Source: Tritrichomonas musculus
Taxonomy: Eukaryota; Parabasalia; Tritrichomonadida; Tritrichomonadidae
Reading direction: 5' to 3'
Length of the DNA stretch: 64,000 nt
Assembly (NCBI GenBank): GCA_039105265.1
Contig: JAPFFF010000014.1
Coordinates: 434,001-498,000, forward strand
Shown: in pieces, positions 1-11,300 of the stretch
Layout: every line of letters starts with the position of its first letter
How positions within the stretch are numbered: the stretch's first letter is position 1
Notes under the pieces: generated by a model
Databases searched by the model: none
What the model was told of the DNA's origin: nothing
What the model saw: the letters and a program-made list of their open reading frames with translations, nothing else
Position numbers and translations under genes: made by a program

Positions 1-1
1 T

Positions 2-145
2 ATTTTAATCACATTCATAATTATATATTTTTATGTTACTCCACTAAGTGTTGCAAAAGATGTTAATAATACTATTTATCAACTTTTATTAGAAACATCC
101 AGTAAAAATGATAACAATACAGACACTGATAATGGTACTAAATAA
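2..145 (+). CDS. C-terminal end of an unidentified membrane protein (partial)
   Basis: An open frame enters from the left edge and stops at TAA at 143-145, giving 47 residues. They start with a hydrophobic stretch (ILITFIIIYFYV) and end in a polar, Asn/Asp/Thr-rich tail. The pattern suggests the last transmembrane helix and short tail of a membrane protein, but the family cannot be named from this piece. A long T-tract follows the stop within 30 bases. Confidence 0.45.
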   Translation: MLITFIIIYFYVTPLSVAKDVNNTIYQLLLETSSKNDNNTDTDNGTK

Positions 146-168
146 AAAATCTTTTTCGAGTAACAAAA

Positions 169-202
<34 letters not shown>

Positions 203-666
203 ACCATTTTAGTATTTATTATTCCAACATATAGCGTGCAACCAGATCAGTAACTTATATTTGAAAATTAATGTTTTCTGAATGCATAAATCTGAGATAA
301 TTGGTAAATAACAGTTCCGAAAAAGATAACTTCGTTTAATATTTTGGAAAGTAAGTATCAATAACTTATTATTTTATATATCAACTCTGTATCTTGATTG
401 ATACATATAAATTATTGATATAAATTATTGAACATCAATGATTTTCAAATTTCAAGTTCATTCAATCTTTTGAAATATTTGAATGGATATCTCAGAAAAA
501 GTTTATAAAATTGAATAGTTATTCAAATTGAATAGCAAAACTTGAATAGTTTGAAATTGTTCTTCTTTATTTTTACTTTTGCAAAATAAAAAGATAAGCA
601 AAATCACTCTTTTACTACTCTGTTACTGAGTTCAAATTTATCAATTTTAGTTCCTGACTGCAAAAA
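146..666. other. Intergenic, AT-rich, with a long T homopolymer
   Basis: No gene is seen. The stretch holds a run of about 31 T at 171-201 and, around 510-560, several short repeats of TTGAATAG. The sequence just before 667 shows no convincing coding continuation of the peptidase fragment that follows. Confidence 0.6.
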
Positions 667-1173
667 GTGATTAAACTTAAAGAATGTGTAAAAATAAAAT
701 ACTATCATGCTGCTTTAATTGAAGGATACGATTTTATTAAAGATTGTTTAATATGTAAAAATTCATGGGGTGGAGTTACTGCTCAGCCAAGATTTGATTT
801 TACTCCGAGTGCTGCACCTGACTGTAGTTTCACACTTGTTTATTTTACTCTTGACAGCATTAAAGGATTAACAAATCTTCAATTAAATGAAACAATGGAC
901 TGTTATTGTGGAAGATTGAATGGTCAAAAAATTAACTGTGCTTGGATGGATGAAAAAACAGCAATATATAACTCAGATAACATTTGTAAATTTAGAGGTG
1001 ATAAACATGATCAATTGAATCATTTGGGATATGATGTAAATAGATGGATTTCATTGAGTCTTAATCGTGAAAATGATCACTCACTTTATTATTATTCAAA
1101 TCCAAAATCTTTTTTGCATCATTTTTTCCAAAAGTTTGATTTCTATACTAACTATAGAGATTATGTCGAATAA
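667..1173 (+). pseudogene. 5'-truncated papain-family (C1-like) cysteine peptidase fragment
   Basis: The frame has no ATG near its 5' end: it opens with GTG three codons after an in-frame TGA at 655-657. It encodes the C-terminal part of a C1A-like peptidase. The catalytic His context HAALIEGYD is followed by the Asn context KNSWGG, the usual order in papains. The N-terminal half with the catalytic Cys is absent and no related sequence is seen upstream. About 115 further residues follow the KNSWG motif, including a YCGRLNG segment, and the frame ends cleanly at TAA. With no Cys and no start codon it cannot be an active peptidase. I call it a truncated copy of a C1-like gene, a family that is abundant in trichomonads. 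A distant ATG or an unusual gene structure cannot be fully excluded. Confidence 0.6.
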
Positions 1174-1825
1174 TTAAATAAATTCATTCTTTTAATATTC
1201 ATTCTATAAATATCAGAATGTATATATTCTATATTAGAATTTCCATCAGATGTTGAATAGCACAATTGGAGGAAAAAAAAAAAAAAAAAAGAGATGAGAA
1301 CACTTTAGTATTGTATTTAGTGATATTGCATATTCATTCTTCAGGCTTTTGCAATATTGTTTTTTCTTATTTTTTCAACAATTTACTTTTATGATTTAAA
1401 TGACTCTCTCAAAATTTTCAATTATTTTTGAAAGGAGAGATTCAATTTTGAATAACTTTTTCTTATATAAAAACGATTATTTTTGAAATGAAACCTTTTT
1501 TTCAATACAAATTTTGTTGGCATTATAAGCTTTAAAGCATTCTTAAACTAGAGATTTTGCAAAACACTAAAACATCCCAAATTGAATACAAATTCATCGT
1601 TTTTATTGATGTATAAAACATTTAAAGAAAGAAGCAGATTTTATAATAGATTAAAAAAAAAAAAGAAAGATCGAAAGTAAATATCTAGGGAATATTTAAA
1701 ATAATAATAATAAATTAACATCACAAATCATGACTCAAGAATATAATTAATATTAATTAATTTGATTCTATAGAATACCAAATCATCATAGTATTGGTTC
1801 ATAAGTACAAAATTAAATAAATATT
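1174..1825. other. Intergenic, nothing recognised
   Basis: AT-rich spacer between the peptidase fragment and the 3' end of the minus-strand LRR-like gene. It contains an A-tract at about 1274-1290 and another near 1651-1662. No RNA gene, inverted repeat of note or coding remnant was found. Confidence 0.5.
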
Positions 1826-4657
1826 TTAAGCTTGTGAGTCAGAATAGTAATCATATTCATTGTTATTACTAGCTTTTGGTGGTTGTTCAGGTTCTGAATA
1901 GTAATCATATCCGCCATCTGGACCATTAGCAGGCTTTTGTGGAGGTGGTGCTTGTTTCTTTGTAGAAGACTTTTTAGAATGAGAAGATTTTTGGCTTGGT
2001 GCATCAGAATAATATTCATATCCTTCAGAATCGTAATTGTTTACATTTGAGGGCTTCTTTTGTGGCTTATTTGTGGGAGCTGCATCCAATTTAGTAGGAG
2101 GTGCTTTTTGGCTTGGTGCATCAGAATAATAATCATATTCATCAAAATTATTGCCATTAGGAGCAGCTTTTTGCTGTGGTTGTTGTTGTTTAGAAGATCC
2201 TTGGTTTTTCTTTGAATGCGATGATTTCTGACTTTGGGTATCAGAATAGTATTCATAATCACCTTCATTAGCAGCTTTCTGTGCTTGTTGCGGTGGATTC
2301 TTTGAAGATCCGTGGCTTTTCTTAGAATGTGATGATTTATGACTTTCCGCGTCAGTTGTTGAATAATAATCATATTCATCGTAATTGCCTTTTGTAGCTG
2401 GTTTTTGTTGTTGTGCTTTCTTAGATGAGCCATTGCTCTTTCTCGAATGAGATGATTTCTGACTTTGAATATCAGAATAGTATTCATAATCGCCTTCATC
2501 AGCAGCTTTCGGTGTTTGTTGTGGTGGATTCTTTGAAGATCTGTGGCTTTTCTTAGAATGTGATGATTTTTGGCTTTCAGCCCCTGTTGTAGAATAATAG
2601 TCGTAATCTTCATAGCCATTGTCTTTTGGAGCTGTCCTTTGTTGCTGTTGTACTTTCTTTGATGATCCATGACTCTTTTTGGAATGTGATGATTTTTGAC
2701 TTTCAGCTCCAGTGGTAGAATAATATTCATAATCGTCATTATTTTCTGGGAGTGGAGCCTTTGGTTGCGCTTTCTTTGATGATCCATGACTCTTTTTAGA
2801 ATGTGATGATTTTTGACTTTCAGCTCCAGTGGTAGAATAATATTCATAATCGTCATTATTTTCTGGGAGTGGAGCCTTTGGTTGCACTTTCTTAGATGAT
2901 CCATGACTCTTTTTGGAATGTGATGACTTTTGACTCTCAGCTCCAGTTGTAGAATAATATTCGTAATCATCATTATTTTCTGGTAGAGCAGCTTTTGATT
3001 GTACTTTCTTAGATGAACCATGACTCTTTTTAGAATGTGATGATTTTTGACTCTCAGCTCCAGTTGTAGAATAATATTCATAATCGTCATTATTTTCTGG
3101 GAGTGGAGCCTTTGGTTGCGCTTTCTTTAATTCTGGTTGGCTGTAGTCAGAATAATCTTGTTGATCGAGATTATCTATTGGTTGGCTTTGCTTCTTCTTT
3201 GCTGAAGCACGGCTCTCGTTGTCAGTGTAATAATTGTAATCATCTTCTGAATAATCGTGATCATCATCGATTGGTTTTTGATCAACTTTTTGTTGTTTTG
3301 TTTGTTTCGATGACTTACGGCTATTACTGTCTGTGTGATGGCTCTTATTGCTTTTGTTACTTTTATGGCTCCTTTTATCATTATCATCAGAATCATCTTT
3401 TCCTTGATCAGAACTTTCTGTTTCTGAAAGGATTACATTTGTTGACATGTCAAGAATTGATTTGATATCTTCGTTTTCTGAATCAATTTTGCTATTTTCG
3501 ATATGCCTTGAGAATTCCCTAACTTTAAATTTAGGTTTGTTTTTACGGGCAGGGCTTTGTTTTTGTTCTTGATCGAAAGATTGAGTTGGCGATGCAACGC
3601 TTTGCGTTTTATTGCTTTTAGTTTGTGTTGGTGCAGAAGAAACCGAAAAATTATCTCCGTAGTTATACCCAAGATTACTTGGTGATACGAAGCTTTTAGC
3701 ATAAGTTGAGTTTGCACCAGGGCTGTTTATAGATGAAGATGGAGAGCCATATTTTGAAAAATCATCGTTTGAATTGGTAAGATGTTTTTTTGCAAAAACT
3801 TCTCGTTCTTTTTTTCTATTGTCAACTTGTCTTATTAAGATTTCATGTAATTTCTCTTTGAGTTTTTTTTCAATATCTTCTTCCGAAAGGTCAAGACTTG
3901 CTTCATCTTGAATATTGTCTTGATCTGCGTCTGCGTAGAGAATGTAGTATGATTGTGCATATTGAGATCTTGCAGCAGAACCACTACTTTTAGCAATGGA
4001 ATATTGTGATTTTTTATCGGAAACTGGTTTGGGTGATGGCTCAGGAATAGGAGCATCTAATTTTTCATGATCTTCTGAACTTTCTGTAGAAAGAATATCG
4101 TCATCAGAAGAATCTTCTGGATCCGAGATTTTTTTGTCTTTATCTGAATCTGTAGGTCTTTCGATAAATATTCTTTTGATTTTACGAGTGACTACATGAA
4201 TTAATTTTAATGGTGAAACAGACGTTACTAGCCATTTATCTTGAGTTAAAAGAGGGAGAAGTTCTTTTTGATAGCTAAGTGCAAGATTGCGAGTTTGATA
4301 ATCAACTTCTTGGCCATTTACATGCGTTAATTTGTCACCAAAAACAATAAATGCCATCAATGAAATATTTTTATTTTCACCAAGTGGAGTTTTTGTACAA
4401 CGAAACTTTCGTAATGATGGCTGTTCACAAGCACCATAAAAAGAATTTATTTGGCTTCCACTAATGTCGAGAATTGAAAGTGTTTCTATTTTCGGTAAGC
4501 CTTCAAATGAATTGATTCGATTCCATATTTTAATGTGAGCTGAATCAGATTTGATTGATTTAGAATCAGAATCTTTCAGAATTAAATCCCATAAATCCAT
4601 GTAAATATCTGCAAAATTGAAATAGTTTTTATGGTGAAATCTTTTCCTCATAACCAT
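1826..4657 (-). CDS. LRR-like protein with long Ser/Lys/Tyr-rich repeat tail
   Basis: The start is the ATG at 4655-4657 (protein MVMRKRFHHK...), giving 943 residues; upstream extension uses only TTG. The first ~180 residues are globular. They include LPKIETLSILDISGSQINS and a following MAFIVFGDKLTHVNG, which resemble the last leucine-rich repeats plus cap of trichomonad LRR proteins. From about residue 190 the protein is disordered, rich in Ser, Asp, Lys and Gln. From about residue 495 it is a tandem repeat of roughly 39 residues built on the motifs YEYYSTTGAESQKSSHS and KKSHGSSKK, about nine copies, some degenerate. The tail is acidic/Tyr-rich alternating with basic/Ser-rich blocks, a plausible phosphorylation or cytoskeletal-binding region, but that is inference. 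It is divergently arranged with the dynein gene across a ~720-bp spacer. The repeat also opens long frames in other phases and on the other strand, which are shadows. Function unknown. Confidence 0.8.
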   Translation of the reverse strand: MVMRKRFHHKNYFNFADIYMDLWDLILKDSDSKSIKSDSAHIKIWNRINSFEGLPKIETLSILDISGSQINSFYGACEQPSLRKFRCTKTPLGENKNISLMAFIVFGDKLTHVNGQEVDYQTRNLALSYQKELLPLLTQDKWLVTSVSPLKLIHVVTRKIKRIFIERPTDSDKDKKISDPEDSSDDDILSTESSEDHEKLDAPIPEPSPKPVSDKKSQYSIAKSSGSAARSQYAQSYYILYADADQDNIQDEASLDLSEEDIEKKLKEKLHEILIRQVDNRKKEREVFAKKHLTNSNDDFSKYGSPSSSINSPGANSTYAKSFVSPSNLGYNYGDNFSVSSAPTQTKSNKTQSVASPTQSFDQEQKQSPARKNKPKFKVREFSRHIENSKIDSENEDIKSILDMSTNVILSETESSDQGKDDSDDNDKRSHKSNKSNKSHHTDSNSRKSSKQTKQQKVDQKPIDDDHDYSEDDYNYYTDNESRASAKKKQSQPIDNLDQQDYSDYSQPELKKAQPKAPLPENNDDYEYYSTTGAESQKSSHSKKSHGSSKKVQSKAALPENNDDYEYYSTTGAESQKSSHSKKSHGSSKKVQPKAPLPENNDDYEYYSTTGAESQKSSHSKKSHGSSKKAQPKAPLPENNDDYEYYSTTGAESQKSSHSKKSHGSSKKVQQQQRTAPKDNGYEDYDYYSTTGAESQKSSHSKKSHRSSKNPPQQTPKAADEGDYEYYSDIQSQKSSHSRKSNGSSKKAQQQKPATKGNYDEYDYYSTTDAESHKSSHSKKSHGSSKNPPQQAQKAANEGDYEYYSDTQSQKSSHSKKNQGSSKQQQPQQKAAPNGNNFDEYDYYSDAPSQKAPPTKLDAAPTNKPQKKPSNVNNYDSEGYEYYSDAPSQKSSHSKKSSTKKQAPPPQKPANGPDGGYDYYSEPEQPPKASNNNEYDYYSDSQA

Positions 4658-5379
4658 TTTTATTTTCAATATTGGTTTTTATAAAAAAAGAAGGCAAACG
4701 TTTAAAAAAAACAGTCTTTTATCTCCAATTCCAGAAATTATTATCAAAGTTTTATCATATTTATAACATAAATAAATTATGATTAATATAACAAAAACAA
4801 TTATTTAAAAAAAAATTATATTTCCATAATTCTATCCAATGTTATATATTCGTATTAAGCATGTACCTGGTAATTATTATATCAAAATTAATTATTAATT
4901 AGAAATAAATGATTTTAAACGTTTTTTTGTATTTTCCAAAAATTAATTATTATCATTCAAACTTTTAATATCATTGATATTTTATCATTAAATTTATTAG
5001 CTTTATTTTGTACATAAGCATTTTTTGTTAATTTGAACATGATAAAATGGAGATATGAATTATTTGAATATCTTATTTATTTTTTATTATGAGAAAAATA
5101 TCTTAAACAAATCAAATTGATGATAATAACATCAATTATTAATGATTGTAGAAGAATTTTTAAATGATATATGAAATTAAGTATTTAAAATCAAACCTGA
5201 ATAAAGTTAATTAATTAAAATTTAATGAAAAATAATAAAAAATGCAAAATTAATACCGATTTAGATTCATATGAATACAAAAGAATGTTTAATATTGGAG
5301 AACTCGTAAAAGTTTTTTAAAAATTTCAATTAATAAACGGCATCGATAAAATCGTTATTTAAAAAGAAAATTATTTTTA
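4658..5379. promoter_or_regulatory. Divergent promoter spacer (LRR-like gene / dynein heavy chain)
   Basis: Spacer of about 720 bp between two divergently transcribed genes, so it must carry both promoters. It is nearly all A/T. The least AT-rich points are close to each start: AAACGG at 5335-5340, 40 bases before the dynein ATG, and CAAACGTTT near 4693 on the LRR side. No TCATT initiator is obvious at the dynein start. Assignment of motifs is inference. Confidence 0.4.
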
Positions 5380-8300
5380 ATGGCGGACAAAGACTTATTG
5401 ATTGACCGCCTTTATTCAAAAAAAATTCAACAAAAGAATGTACATTTTCTTCGACCAAAAAATCCAGGTCATATCGCTCCAACTCTTACAACTCCTAGAT
5501 CAAATTCAAGTCAAAAACAGATTGATTCTCAAAATGTGCCACAAATAGCAATTCCTACAGACGTTCCAAATTCACGTCCACATACAGCTTTAGCAGAAAT
5601 TACTGTAGGTGTTGGTAGGCCCCCTATTTCAGTTCGAAGGTTTATTCCAAACACAGGAAAACTTCCAGCTTCTCCTCCTGAGCAAAAGAAAAGACCGCAA
5701 ACAGCACTTGCTGTTCCTCCTCCAAATCCAATGAAAAAAGCTATTTCTCGAGCTCGTCCACCAACAATAGTGCCAATTGAGGTGCGACCTAGTACAGCAA
5801 TTGCCGATAGTAGATATGGTGAAAGAGCAGGAACTTCGATGTCTGGTCAACATACAAGCAACTTTGCATCATCAAGATTAAATGATAATGGTGAAATTGT
5901 TGATCCAATTTTCAGGCTTAAGAAGTCAAACATTGCCGCACAAATACCTGAAGAATATGAACAATTCAAAAAAGATCCGCTTTATACTCGTGATATATCC
6001 GATGATTTGTGGAATGATCCAAATTTAGTTTTTTATTATATTAGATTAATTCGACAGAAAAAATTAAACGAAGAATTTTTATATTTTCAATCGCAACCGC
6101 CTACTTATCGTGAACCCGAAAATGTTTATTTTTTAGTTGTTGTATCACCGCAAGATGTAAATTGGGATAATTATTATACACTTAGTGCCGATGGTATTAC
6201 CTCATATACTAAAAGTAAAGGTGAATTTACTCCAATTGATCAATGGATCCGCGAATGTGTAATATATATCAAAATGAAACAAATATCATTTTTCCATTTA
6301 TACGAGCAATGGCGATCATTTACCCTTTTACATACAATTACGAAATGTCAACTTATTACAGCTGCCAATACAGCCATTACCACCACATATTTTAATGTTG
6401 ATGCCATTTTACGAAAAGCCGTGTTAGATCTTCAAAGTTGTTGTTACCGTCTACGTAAATATTCTCTAGTTGATGTGAAAAGCAGTCAAACGTTAACATT
6501 ATCGCAATTTATAGAAAGGCAATATAAGCATGAAGAAGAAGTTACTGTTCATATTAAAGAATTACTCGAAGAAGCACGTATCTCTATCGTTCATGCATGT
6601 GATCTTACTTATGAGTCTACAGGATCAGCACATGAAGCTGCAAAAGCTGCTAAAAAAGAAAACGAACGTTTAGAAAAAGCTGCTGCCGCTGCTGCCGAAG
6701 CGAAAGAGAAAAAGAAGCAAAAAATCGAACAGCAAGCAACTTCATACAATCGTCCACGAACTGCCATGTCAAGAGATGGCAGAAGGACAAGAACAAGGGC
6801 GCCCTTATTTGATCCAACTCCATCGAGTGGAAATGCAGCTCTTCACAAAGCAACGAAAGGAAACGCAGCAAGCCACAAGCACAAAACGCAAGAAAAGAAG
6901 AAGAAAATCATTGCATCATCTGACATGATGGTTTATACACAATTGGCCACTCAAAAGTTTTGTTATAAACGTCTGTCACGATTTATACGTCTTTGTGATT
7001 ATATGCTTATTCACACTTTGTACGAATTTGTGATTGAATCACTTCGTCAACTTGTTGATTTCCTCCAGCCACGCGAGCACGGAGCTTCTGGTGGCGGTGA
7101 CATCACACGATTGTCAACTGAAGTGATAATTAAAGATGATTCTCTTTCGTTTTCGCCATCACTTTCTGAAATGGAAGAAGAAATTCAATCAATTTGGATT
7201 CATTTATTGTCAAACGTATATTTAATTCCAACTTTTTCTACACATCAATCATTATCTCAGTATTCAGTTTCTTATAACTGGAGTGAGCCTGTTGTTCCTT
7301 TAACAAGAATCATTCAAAATGATTTCGCTTATCGTCAATTGACCGAAGAAATGATAAATAGATTGAACACTGCTTATTCGATGTCGTCGAAAGCAATCGA
7401 AGTTTTCATTCCAGATTTGAATGCATATCTTCGAAACATCAAATTTAATATCAATCAAATTCGAAGTGAAAATCATGATGCTCAATATTATTCTGATTCT
7501 CTTGATAATTATCGAAAAGAGATAACAAAGATGGACTCACTTGCACAATCATTGCAAGTTCACATGCTTCTTATTAAACTGAAAGGATTTGTTGATAAAA
7601 TTAAGCCAACTCCACGTCGTTGTCTTGAGCAATTAAATTATCTTATTCCTTCTATTGCAGAAGGTAAAGTTAATGATTTAACACAACGGGTCTCAGATGC
7701 TCTCGCTATTCTTCATAATGATCCTCAAAACATTCACGTGTTCGTTACTCAGTTGGAATTCTTAAAGAAACAATGGAAAGATTTCGATATAATTCGAAAC
7801 GATTACAAAGATGCAACTGAATATTACACGTTGATTGATAAGAATAGAATCAAAACAAGTGAAGATGCTGTTGGTTCTTTCCGTTCTTTAGGTTCAATTA
7901 TAACTCAACTTGAATCTTTAATGATTTCAATGAATGAAGAAGAAGATAGTAAAATCAAAAAGTGGACACAACCTTTACAAAATCTTCTCGTTCAAGTTCG
8001 AAAAGAACTTCTCGATGTTCATTACAAAACAGCAGATGAGAAAGTCATGTCTGCTGATTCTAATCCTGATCAAGTCATTGCTTATTTGCAACGTTGTCAA
8101 AAAGATGTCAATGAATTAAATGAACGATCAGAACAAATTCAAAAATATCAACGTGTTTTGCAATTAAAAGTTTCACCAATTGATGAATTGACAACTACTT
8201 CAACTGATCTAAATGTGAAGCTTCTTCTTTGGCAAACTTGGAAGGAATGGAAAGAAAAAACCGCCGAATGGACACCAACACCATTCAAATCAATCAACGT

Positions 8301-11300
8301 TGAAGATTTCCAAAATGATTTGCAACGATTTGCAAGGATTGCAATTCAAGTTAATTCTGGTTTAAGTGATCATCCATTAGTTCCAATTTATAAGAATTCT
8401 GTCAATACATTTAATGAAATTTTGCCAGTTATTGTCGCACTTACGAATCCAAGTTTGTTGTCTTCTCATTGGGCAAAAATTGAACATGTTACTGGAATTC
8501 CAAAGCTTGAAGAAAGCAATTATCCACTTTCATTCTTGATAGAAAAACGAATTGCAGACTTTGTTGACTTGATTGAATCCATTGCAAATGATGCAGCAAA
8601 CGAATCTGGACTCAGAAAGATGCTTCAAGACATCCAAAACACATGGGACAAAGTCGAGTTCAATGTCATTCCACACAAAGATATCAAAGACTTCTATCTT
8701 ATTGGCGACATGGAAGATGTTATTGCACAACTCGATGAGACACAAGTTCAACTTTCAACAATCAGAAGTTCTAGATATGTTGGTGCCATTAAATCTGAAG
8801 TTGACGATATCAGTAAATCAATGAATCAGCTTGCGAAATGTCTTGATTACATCACTCAATTCCAAGTTGCTTTCAATTCATTATATAAAGTTTTCACTTC
8901 CCCTGATATTCAGCATTATTTAGCAGCACAAACTACGCAAATGAACGTGCTTGAAAGAGAATACAAAAACTGGGGAAGAAATGCACGTGATATTCTTAAA
9001 GTTTTCAAACTTTGTTCAACTGCAAAAGCTGTTACAATGTTTGAAGGTTGGATTGCACAAACTGATGATATTCAGAAAGAATTGGAATCATTTCTTCAGA
9101 AGAAAAGAACTTCTTTTCCACGTTTTTATTTCTTATCAAACGAAAATTTACTCAAAATTTTCGCAGAAGCAAGGAATCCAAAAGCTGTTCAACCATTCTT
9201 ACCGAAGTTATTCGATGGAATTCACACATTAGAATTTGCATCACAAGGCCAAGATATTCTTGCAATGTGTTCAATTGAAGGTGAAAAAATACCGTTAATT
9301 AGATGTCAAACTGTTGGTGCTATTGAAGCATGGCTTTCTAACGTTGAGAAAGGAATGAGAATGTCATTGCATAAAATATTCAAAACTGGTCGAGATGAGT
9401 ATGAAATGATGCCACGTGTTGAATGGATTCAAAAACATCCAGCTCAAGTCATTTCTGTTGTCTCTCAAATTTATTTCAGTAAATCAGTTAATGATGCAAT
9501 TTCTGAAGAAGACTCAATTGAAGGTCTCACTAAATTACGAAACTCAATGGAAGAAAATCTTTCATCATTGGCTGATGTTGTTCGTTTACAATTACCAAGA
9601 GCAATGAGATCAGGAATTGTTGCTTTAATCACACTCGATGTTCATTCACGTGATATAGTTTCAGAACTAATTCAATCTGAAGTTTCTTCTGTTGATGATT
9701 TTGAATGGACAAAGAGACTTCGTTACATTTGGGATGTTGAATCTAACCGCGTTCATATTCATCAAGCTGGAGCTGTTATTGAATACGGTTATGAATATTT
9801 GGGAGCAACATCACGTCTTGTCGTCACTCCTCTTACTGAAAGATGTTATTTGACACTGACTAGTGCAATGAATAACTATTTGGGAGGATCGCCAGCAGGT
9901 CCGGCAGGAACAGGTAAGACAGAAACCGTCAAAGATTTAGCAAAAGCTGTTGGAAACTTTTGTGTTGTTTTCAACTGTTCTGATGCAGTTACCGTTATTC
10001 AAATGGAGTCGTTCTTTTCTGGTCTTGCTCAAGCAGGTGCCTGGGCATGTTTTGATGAATTCAACAGAATTAATTCTGAAGTTTTATCTGTTATTGCAGA
10101 ACAAGTTTATTCAGTTCAATCTGCTGTTGCTGCCAAATTGAAATCATTCATGTTTTGTGGGCAACAAATTGAACTTAATCCTCGTTGTGGTGTCTTTATT
10201 ACAATGAACCCTGGTTATGCAGGACGTACAGAACTTCCAGATAACCTTAAATCATTATTTAGGCCAATTTCAATGATGGTTCCAGGTTATGCAATGATTG
10301 CAGAAGTTATTCTTTATTCAGAAGGTTTTACAAATGCTAAACCTTTGGCTCAAAAAGTTACACAACTTTACAAATTGAGCTCTGAAATGTTGAGTCAACA
10401 AAGTCACTATGATTTCGGTATGCGTGCTTTGAAGTCTGTTTTAGTCATGGCTGGAACTTCTAAAAGAAGGCAGCCTTCACTTGATGAAGATATTATTTTA
10501 ATTCGTGCTATGAGAGATTCAAACATATCAAAGCTTTTGATTGATGATTCGAAACTCTTTGATGCAATCATTGGTGACTTGTTCCCTGGTGTTGAATTTG
10601 AGAAAGAAACGTTTGAAGAACTTTCAGCAGCAATTGATAAAGCATTACTTGAAAAAAGTCTTCAAAAATCAGATTTCATGACAACGAAAACAATTCAACT
10701 TTATCAAACAATTTTCATTCGTCATGGTGTCATGCTTGTCGGTCCAACAGGAGGAGGTAAAACTACATCCAGGAACATTTTGGCTGATTCTCTCGGAATC
10801 CTTGGAACTCCTGTTGAACAATACGAAATTAATCCAAAAGCAGTTTCATTAACAGATCTTTATGGTGCTTACGACTTATCAACTGGTGATTGGAAGAACG
10901 GTTTAGTTGGTAAAATGTTCAGTGAAATGGCTGAAGCTGATCAATCCACTCAACAATGGATCATTTTTGATGGACCTGTTGATGCTCTTTGGATTGAAAA
11001 CATGAACACCGTTCTCGATGATAACAAGCTTCTTTCATTGGCAAACAGTGATCGTATTAAAATGACCGATCAAATGCACCTTCTTTTCGAAGTCGGAGAT
11101 CTTGCACAAGCATCACCTGCTACTGTTTCTCGTTGTGGTATGGTTTACTATCAACCAGAAGATCTTGGATGGAGGCCACTTGTTAATTCATGGATTGAAA
11201 AACAGCCTGAAATTAGTCGTGAATTGTATTCTTCACTTTTTGAGACAACATTTGATCAAGCTGTCACAACTCTCCGTGATACTTGTAAGACTGTTGTGAC

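Noticed and set aside
2041-3090. 349-residue alternative frame inside the LRR-like gene
   Set aside because: Shadow of the Ser/Lys/Tyr repeat region in another phase; composition (Met, Ile, His, Leu rich) is unlike neighbouring proteins and it has no beginning outside the repeat.
4658-4669. Upstream extension of the LRR-like protein to 947 residues
   Set aside because: The extra codons begin with TTG; the first ATG in frame is at 4657.
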